Shown piece after piece: positions 59,043-64,000 of a stretch of DNA of 64,000 bases (the stretch's first letter is position 1; every line of letters begins with the position of its first letter). The position numbers and the translations under genes are program-made. Origin of the DNA: CAXTPV01 sp965276715 (GTDB taxonomy: Bacteria; Pseudomonadota; Alphaproteobacteria; Acetobacterales; Acetobacteraceae); NCBI GenBank assembly GCA_965276715.1, contig OZ255622.1:1984001-2048000 (forward strand). Reading direction: 5' to 3'. The notes under the pieces are model-generated. The model did not search any database. It saw only the letters and a list, made by a program, of their open reading frames with translations, and had not been told where the DNA came from.

Positions 59043-61813
59043 GCGCTCGCATCGAGGCGGCCGAAGCGCCGGATGACCAGCCGGGGCGCCATCTGGTCCT
59101 GATCGACGGGTCGGGCTTCATCTTCCGCGCCTTCCACGCCCTGCCACCGATGACCCGCGCCGACGGCACGCCCGTCAATGCGGTGTTCGGCTTCTGCAAC
59201 ATGCTCGCCCGCCTGCTCCGTGACCATGTCGGCACCCATCTCGCCGTCGTCTTCGACGCCGGACGCATCACGTTCCGCAACACCATGTATGCCGACTACA
59301 AGGCGCACCGCCCCGAGCCACCCGACGAGCTGATCCCGCAATTCGCGCTCATCCGCGATGCGACCGCGGCCTTCGGCGTCCCGGCGATCGAGCTCGCCGA
59401 CTACGAAGCCGACGACCTGATCGCCTCCTACGCCGCCGAGATCGAACGCACCGGAGGCCGCTGCACCATCGTCTCGTCCGACAAGGACCTGATGCAGGTC
59501 GTGGGCGGCGGCACCGAAATGCTCGACCCGATCAAGCAGAAGCCGATCGGCCCGGCCGAGATCGAGGAGAAGTTCGGCGTCCCGCCGTCGCTGATGGTCG
59601 AGATCCAGGCGCTGATGGGCGATCCCGTCGACAACGTCCCCGGCGTGCCGGGGATCGGGCCCAAGAAGGCGGCCGCCCTGATCCTCGAATACCGCACCGT
59701 GGGCGCCGTGCTCGACGCCGCCGCCGCCGGCACGATGAGGCCCTCCAAGCAGCGCGACGCGCTGGTCGCCCACGCGGACGCCGCCCGCATCTCCCGCCGC
59801 CTCGTCGAGCTCAGCCGCGACGTCCCGCTGCCGCTCCCGATCGACGCCCTGGCGGCAAGCCCGCCGGAGGCCGCCCGTCTCGGCGCCTGGCTCGAGGCGA
59901 TGGGCTTCCGCTCGATCCGCCAGCGCCTTGGCCTCGACGGCGCACATGACGCCGCGCCCGCCGAACCAGCCCCCGAGGCGCCCGCTGCCATCCCCTTCGA
60001 GGGCTACGCCTGCGTCACCGACGAGGCGACTCTTGCCGCCTGGATCGCCGACGCCCAGAAGGCCGGCCTGGTCGCGATCGACACCACCACCGACGGTCTC
60101 GATCCGATGCGCGCCAAGCTCGTCGGGCTCTCGCTCGCCGTCGCGCCCGGGCGCGCCTGCTACATCGCCGTCCGCCACGAGGGCACGCTCGAGGCGCCCG
60201 TCCCCGCCCAGATCGATCCCGCCAGGCTCGCCGCCCTCCTCGCCCCCCTGCTCGCCGACCCGGGCGTGTTGAAACTGTTCCACAACGCCAAGTTCGAGCT
60301 CCTGCTGCTCGCCCGCGCCGGCTGTCCCACGATCGCCCCGATCGACGACACCATGCTGATCTCCTACGCCCAGGAGGCGGGTGCGCACGGCCACGGCCGC
60401 GCGGAGCTCTCTGCGCGCCACCTCGCCCACACGCCGGCGTCGAAGGAGCAGGTGACCGGCACCGGCCGCAACCGCCTCACCTTCGACCGTGTCCCGCTCG
60501 ACCGCGTCACCGCCCATGCCGGCGAGGCGGCCGACGTCACGCTCCGCCTGTGGCACGCGATGCGTCCCGACCTGCGCCCGAACCGCTCGCTCGCCATCTA
60601 CGAGCAGATGGAGCGCAGGCTGGTCCCGCTCCTGGCCGGCATGGAGCGGGCCGGCATCACGGTCGACGCCATCGAGCTCCGCCGCCTGAGCGAGGATTTC
60701 GGCGCCCGCATGGCCGTGCTGGAGGCCGCGATCCACGGCCTAGCCGGCCGCGCCTTCAATCTCGGCAGCCCCAAGCAACTGGGCGAGGTGCTGTTCGACG
60801 AGATGGGCCTGCCCGGCGGCCGCCGGATGAAGACCGGCGCCTGGGGCACCGACAGCACCATCCTGCAGGGCCTCGCCGAGCAGGGCCACGACCTGCCCGC
60901 GCGCATCCTCGACTGGCGCCAGCTCGACAAGCTGAAAAGCACCTACGCCGACAGCCTGGTCAACGACATCAATGCAACCACGAAACGCGTCCACACCAAC
61001 TACCAGATGGCGGTCACCAGCACCGGCCGCCTCAGTTCCAACGATCCCAACCTGCAGAACATCCCGATCCGCACCGAGGAAGGCGGCCGTCTCCGTCGCG
61101 CCTTCGTGGCCGCTCCGGACCACGTCCTGGTCAGCGCCGACTACTCTCAGATCGAGCTGCGCCTGCTCGCCCATGTCGCCGACATCCCGGCACTCAAGGA
61201 GAGCTTCTCCCGCGGCGAGGACATCCACGCCCGCACCGCGAGCGAAGTCTTCAACGTGCCGATGGAGGGCATGGACGCGCTCACCAGGCGACGCGCCAAG
61301 GCGATCAATTTCGGCATCATCTACGGCATCTCCGCCTTCGGCCTCGCCCGCAATCTCGGTATCGACGGCGGCACCGCCCGCCTCTACATCGACGCCTATT
61401 TCGCCCGTTATCCCGAGATCCGCGCCTACATGGAGCGCACCCGCGAGGAGGCCCGCATCGCCGGCTACGTGCTCACCCCCTTCGGCCGCCGCTGCTGGAT
61501 CCCCGGCATCGCCGACAAGAACCCCAACCGCCGCGGCTACGCCGAGCGCCAGGCGATCAACGCCCCGCTGCAGGGCGGTGCCGCCGACATCATCAAGCGC
61601 GCCATGGTCCGCCTGCCGAGGGCGCTCGCCGCCGCGGGCCTCGAATCGAGAATGCTGCTGCAGGTCCACGACGAACTCCTGTTCGAAGCCCCGCTGCCCG
61701 AGGCTGAAGACCTCGCCCGCGTCGCCCGCGAGGTGATGGAAGGTGCTGCCGACCTGTCGGTCCCGCTGGTGGTCGAGACCGGGATCGGCCGCAGCTGGGC
61801 GGAGGCGCACTGA
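59039..61813 (+). CDS. polA: DNA polymerase I
   Basis: A 924-residue enzyme starting at a GTG overlapping the previous stop. Residues 15-300 are the 5'-3' exonuclease (LVLIDGSGFIFRAFHALPP, ADYEADDLIASYA, SSDKDLMQVV, GDPVDNVPGVPGIGPKKAA). Residues about 320-510 are the 3'-5' exonuclease-type domain, but most catalytic residues are changed: DTTT (348-351) instead of DTET, NAKFE (416-420) instead of NxKYD, and AHAGEAADV instead of AYAAEDADV. Residues 520-924 are the polymerase: TSTGRLSSNDPNLQNIPIR, SADYSQIELRLLAH, RRAKAINFGIIYG, QVHDELLFE, all intact. So polymerase and nick-translation activity are expected but proofreading is doubtful. A 37-bp repeat covers the stop. Confidence 0.96.
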   Translation: MSARIEAAEAPDDQPGRHLVLIDGSGFIFRAFHALPPMTRADGTPVNAVFGFCNMLARLLRDHVGTHLAVVFDAGRITFRNTMYADYKAHRPEPPDELIPQFALIRDATAAFGVPAIELADYEADDLIASYAAEIERTGGRCTIVSSDKDLMQVVGGGTEMLDPIKQKPIGPAEIEEKFGVPPSLMVEIQALMGDPVDNVPGVPGIGPKKAAALILEYRTVGAVLDAAAAGTMRPSKQRDALVAHADAARISRRLVELSRDVPLPLPIDALAASPPEAARLGAWLEAMGFRSIRQRLGLDGAHDAAPAEPAPEAPAAIPFEGYACVTDEATLAAWIADAQKAGLVAIDTTTDGLDPMRAKLVGLSLAVAPGRACYIAVRHEGTLEAPVPAQIDPARLAALLAPLLADPGVLKLFHNAKFELLLLARAGCPTIAPIDDTMLISYAQEAGAHGHGRAELSARHLAHTPASKEQVTGTGRNRLTFDRVPLDRVTAHAGEAADVTLRLWHAMRPDLRPNRSLAIYEQMERRLVPLLAGMERAGITVDAIELRRLSEDFGARMAVLEAAIHGLAGRAFNLGSPKQLGEVLFDEMGLPGGRRMKTGAWGTDSTILQGLAEQGHDLPARILDWRQLDKLKSTYADSLVNDINATTKRVHTNYQMAVTSTGRLSSNDPNLQNIPIRTEEGGRLRRAFVAAPDHVLVSADYSQIELRLLAHVADIPALKESFSRGEDIHARTASEVFNVPMEGMDALTRRRAKAINFGIIYGISAFGLARNLGIDGGTARLYIDAYFARYPEIRAYMERTREEARIAGYVLTPFGRRCWIPGIADKNPNRRGYAERQAINAPLQGGAADIIKRAMVRLPRALAAAGLESRMLLQVHDELLFEAPLPEAEDLARVAREVMEGAADLSVPLVVETGIGRSWAEAH

Positions 61814-61914
61814 TGGTCGGCCGAAGGTCAGGGGTTCCACTCCCAGAGCGTCTCGTCGCGATCAACGTTCAGCGTGGGGCGCACTGATGGTCGGCCGAAG
61901 GTCAGGGGTTCCAC
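61804..61914 (+). repeat. 37-bp perfect direct repeat duplicating the polA/PCuAC gene junction
   Basis: Bases 61804-61840 are repeated exactly at 61878-61914, 74 bases apart. Each copy contains the TGATG where one stop and one start overlap. In the first copy this joins polA's stop to a 24-codon frame; that frame ends at the TGA of the second copy, which overlaps the ATG of the copper-chaperone gene. Confidence 0.8.
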
Positions 61915-62387
61915 CCCATCCCCGGTTTCCAAAGGCTGGCCTTTGGCGGGGTGCAGGGGCAGCGCCCCTGGTTCTCTCGCTTCTGGCGGCGGCACCACAA
62001 GCAAGCGTCACCGGCGCGTTCGCACGCGCCACCGCGCCCGGGCAGGACACCGGCGGCGTGTTCCTGACCATCACCAGTCCCGACGCCGACACGCTCACCG
62101 GGGCGACGACCGATGTGGCCAGGGTTGTCTCGCTGCACCGGATGACGATGTCGGGCAGCGTGATGCAGATGCGACAGATGGCGACCGTGCCGTTGCCCGC
62201 CGGCAAGCCGGTCTCGTTCGCGCCCGGTGGCATGCATCTGATGCTGGAGGGGCTGCGCCATCCTCTGCAGCGAGGCGAAACAATTCACCTGACGCTGCAT
62301 CTGGCGCATGCCGGGGCGGTCGCGTTGGATGTGCCGGTGGCCGGCCCGGGCGCGCGCGCGCCGTCGATGCCCGGGATGCGGATGTGA
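61887..62387 (+). CDS. PCu(A)C-type copper chaperone
   Basis: A 166-residue exported protein that would carry copper in the periplasm for cytochrome oxidase assembly. The core is recognisable: AFARATAPGQDTGGVFLTIT, the copper site beginning with VVSLHRMTM and the M-x10-M-like VMQMRQM, and FAPGGMHLMLEGL typical of the family. The N-terminus is unusual: the first 28 residues (SGVPPHPRFPKAGLWRGAG) are encoded by a 37-bp duplication and a palindromic repeat; the hydrophobic part LVLSLLAAAPQA follows directly. The repeat seems to supply part of the signal peptide. GTGA overlap with the SCO gene. Confidence 0.82.
   Translation: MVGRRSGVPPHPRFPKAGLWRGAGAAPLVLSLLAAAPQASVTGAFARATAPGQDTGGVFLTITSPDADTLTGATTDVARVVSLHRMTMSGSVMQMRQMATVPLPAGKPVSFAPGGMHLMLEGLRHPLQRGETIHLTLHLAHAGAVALDVPVAGPGARAPSMPGMRM
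61927..61970. repeat. Dispersed palindromic repeat, copy D, inside a coding region
   Basis: Hairpin CCAAAGGC-TG-GCCTTTGG (61929-61946) and hairpin CAGGGGC-AGC-GCCCCTG (61954-61970). The first shares TTTCCAAAGGC and GCCTTTGGC with copy A. It lies within the first codons of the PCuAC gene. Confidence 0.65.
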
Positions 62388-62998
62388 AGCGGATTTTCGC
62401 AGGTGGCGCCGCGACGCTGCTGCTGGCGGTCGCCGTGGTGCTCGCGGTGTTCGCGGCCTCCCGCATGGGCGAGTGGACCAACCCGTTCGGCGCGCCCTAC
62501 AGGAGTGCCGGCGGACCAGCGCCGATCGGCGGCCCGTTCACGCTGACCGGCCCGGACGGCAAGAGCGTCGCCAGCGCCTCGTTCCGCGGCAAATGGATGC
62601 TGATCTATTTCGGCTATACCCACTGCCCCGACGCCTGCCCGACGGCGCTGAACGACATCGGCGTCGCCCTCGACATGATGAAGCAGGCCCGCGCCACGGT
62701 GGCGCCGTTGTTCATCACGGTCGATCCGGAGCGCGACACGCCGCCGGTGATCGCGGCCTACACCCACCAGTTCTCGCCGCAGATCATCGGGCTCACAGGC
62801 ACCGCCGGCGCGATCAAGCAGGCCGAGCGGGAATACAAGGTCTACGCGGCGCGCCACCCGATCGCGGGCGGCGGCTATGCGATGGACCACAGCAACATCA
62901 TCTACGTGATGGACCCGGACGGAAAGTTCGCCGGCATCATCGACGGCAGTGCGAACCCGGAGGATATCGCCGCCCAGGTCGAGAAGTTCGAGGCCTGA
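62384..62998 (+). CDS. SCO1/SenC family copper protein
   Basis: A 204-residue membrane-anchored thioredoxin-fold protein for cytochrome oxidase CuA assembly. The GTG start overlaps the PCuAC stop. One N-terminal helix (ATLLLAVAVVLAVFAAS) precedes the domain. The copper ligands are CPDAC in YFGYTHCPDACP, and the distal His is in MDHSNIIYV; FITVDPERDTP is the conserved strand. PCuAC and SCO together pass copper to the oxidase. Confidence 0.95.
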   Translation: MKRIFAGGAATLLLAVAVVLAVFAASRMGEWTNPFGAPYRSAGGPAPIGGPFTLTGPDGKSVASASFRGKWMLIYFGYTHCPDACPTALNDIGVALDMMKQARATVAPLFITVDPERDTPPVIAAYTHQFSPQIIGLTGTAGAIKQAEREYKVYAARHPIAGGGYAMDHSNIIYVMDPDGKFAGIIDGSANPEDIAAQVEKFEA

Positions 62999-63020
62999 CG
63001 GCGCGCACCGTGAGGACCAC

Positions 63021-64000
63021 ATGGGTCGGGTGATCCCCATCGACGAAGCGGTCCTGCCGCGCCCACCCTTCCCGACCCGCGTCCGCGGTCAGGTCGAGGC
63101 CTTCTTCGTGTTGCGCCGCAACCCGCTCGAACTGTGGGGGAGGCCGGCCTACGAGGAGAGCGTGCTCGCCGGTCGCTTCCTCGGCCGCGACCAACTGCTG
63201 ATCAATGACCCCGACGCGATCAAGCACGTGCTGGTCGACAACCACGCCAATTACCGCCGCAACGCCGCGACCCGCCGCATCCTGCAGCCGGTGCTCGGGG
63301 ACGGCCTGTTCCTCGCCGAGGGCGACGCGTGGAAGCACCAGCGCCGCACCATCGCGCCGTCGATGGCGCCACGAACGCTCGACCTGCTCGCGCGCCATGT
63401 CGCGATCGCATCCTCGGAGACCGAAGCGAACCTCGACGACAAGCTCGGCCGCGTCGTCGAGTTGCTGCCGGTGCTGCAGCGCCTCGCCTTGTCGATCGCC
63501 GCGCGCTCGATGTTCTCGCTCGAGGTCGCCGCCCACGGCGCCGAGCTCCGCGGCCTGCTGTACCGCTACGGCACCAAATACGCCCAGCCCGGCATCCTCG
63601 ACCTGATGCTGCCCGGGAACCGGCGCTCGCCCACCGATCGCCTCCGCGAGCAGTTCCGCGTCGAATGGCTGGCGCTGATCGACCGCATCATCGACGCGCG
63701 CGAGGCGAACCCGCCCGAGCCGGGCGCCCCGCGCGACCTGTTCGACATGCTCGCCGGCGCCCGCGATCCCGAGACCGGGCAGGGGTTCGACCGCGCCATG
63801 CTGCGTGACGAGGTGGCGACGATGATCCTCGCCGGCCACGAGACCACCGGCGTCGCCCTGTTCTGGTCGCTGTTCATCGCCGCGCGTCGTCCCGAATGGC
63901 AGTCCGAGCTGGCCGAGGAGGCGCTCGGCGCCGACCTCTCGCCCGATGGCGCGGCCAACGCGATCGACCATCTGCCCAAGCTGCGCGCCCACATAGACGA
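63021..64000 (+). CDS. Cytochrome P450, N-terminal part (runs off the window edge)
   Basis: 326 residues are visible from the ATG at 63021 (GAGGACC upstream). Features are GDGLFLAEGDAWKHQRRTIA (the WxxxR of helix C), PSMAPRTL, and the I-helix oxygen-binding motif ILAGHETTGVALFW. The ExxR and the haem-binding cysteine lie beyond base 64,000. The long N-terminus and the GDGLFLAEGDAWKHQRR block recall CYP4/fatty-acid-hydroxylase-like bacterial P450s. Substrate unknown. It follows the SCO gene by 22 bases but need not be functionally linked. Confidence 0.92.
   Translation, partial: MGRVIPIDEAVLPRPPFPTRVRGQVEAFFVLRRNPLELWGRPAYEESVLAGRFLGRDQLLINDPDAIKHVLVDNHANYRRNAATRRILQPVLGDGLFLAEGDAWKHQRRTIAPSMAPRTLDLLARHVAIASSETEANLDDKLGRVVELLPVLQRLALSIAARSMFSLEVAAHGAELRGLLYRYGTKYAQPGILDLMLPGNRRSPTDRLREQFRVEWLALIDRIIDAREANPPEPGAPRDLFDMLAGARDPETGQGFDRAMLRDEVATMILAGHETTGVALFWSLFIAARRPEWQSELAEEALGADLSPDGAANAIDHLPKLRAHID

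Noticed and set aside
61813..61887. A 24-codon gene between polA and the copper chaperone
   Set aside because: It is made of the duplicated junction and shows no conserved feature; better described as a product of the 37-bp repeat.

Overview
The window is about 64 kb of GC-rich DNA (two hand counts gave about 70% in ordinary coding sequence). Genes are tightly packed with many TGATG, ATGA and GTGA overlaps, and no gap between genes exceeds 300 bases. The gene families point to an alphaproteobacterium, most likely Rhodospirillales/Acetobacteraceae. These include Hint-domain proteins, a DUF3739 giant adhesin, Tm-1-like/TIM-barrel genes, a bioBA pair, FkbM methyltransferase, and dispersed GC-rich palindromes beside genes. 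The order-level placement is an inference. I saw no phage, transposase, rRNA or CRISPR array. There is one tRNA (Arg, anticodon CCG).

Layout. (1) 1-17,050 is a surface and secretion region. A 12.6-kb filamentous-haemagglutinin-like adhesin gene is followed on the same strand by a truncated protein of about 40-residue repeats typical of some glycosyltransferases. Divergent from it lie a PstS-like periplasmic protein and two tandem Hint-domain proteins, each Hint gene closed by a strong terminator. (2) 17,080-20,075 holds the four minor pseudopilins of a type II secretion system (GspH, I, J, K) and a lipoprotein. (3) 20,122-24,244 holds an aldo/keto reductase, a divergent LysR regulator and biotin genes bioB-bioA. 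(4) 24,254-29,210 holds a secreted glycoside hydrolase with lectin domains, then a TetR regulator divergent from an isochorismatase-like hydrolase and an AbrB-type membrane protein. (5) 29,285-35,287 is a pentose/deoxysugar-type ABC transporter (binding protein, double ATPase, two permeases) with a DUF985 cupin and a ribokinase. (6) 35,352-37,606 holds a PEP-CTERM protein and a glutamine-synthetase-like ligase. (7) 37,653-45,719 is a surface-glycan locus with two related polytopic membrane proteins, TVP38, a GT2, a two-domain GT4-like enzyme and an FkbM methyltransferase. (8) 45,791-47,171 holds a small membrane protein, a GFA-family protein and a glutathione transferase. (9) 47,306-53,056 is a second ABC importer with two different ATPases and a small membrane protein. 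It converges on (10) 53,040-55,997, a Tm-1-like/SRPBCC/TIM-barrel operon. (11) 56,147-64,000 holds a GT92-like enzyme, tRNA-Arg, a lipoprotein hydrolase, a zinc-finger protein, DNA polymerase I, copper proteins (PCuAC and SCO) and a partial cytochrome P450.

The most unusual points are these. The importer at 47-53 kb carries substitutions in its two ATPases that would leave one canonical and one degenerate ATP site. DNA polymerase I has lost most of its proofreading residues. The Tm-1-like and TIM-barrel genes, fused in the plant Tm-1 protein, are here separated by a double SRPBCC gene. The giant adhesin is linked to a glycosyltransferase-type repeat gene. A family of palindromic repeats has invaded gene starts. 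All function calls rest on motifs read by eye; no database search was possible.
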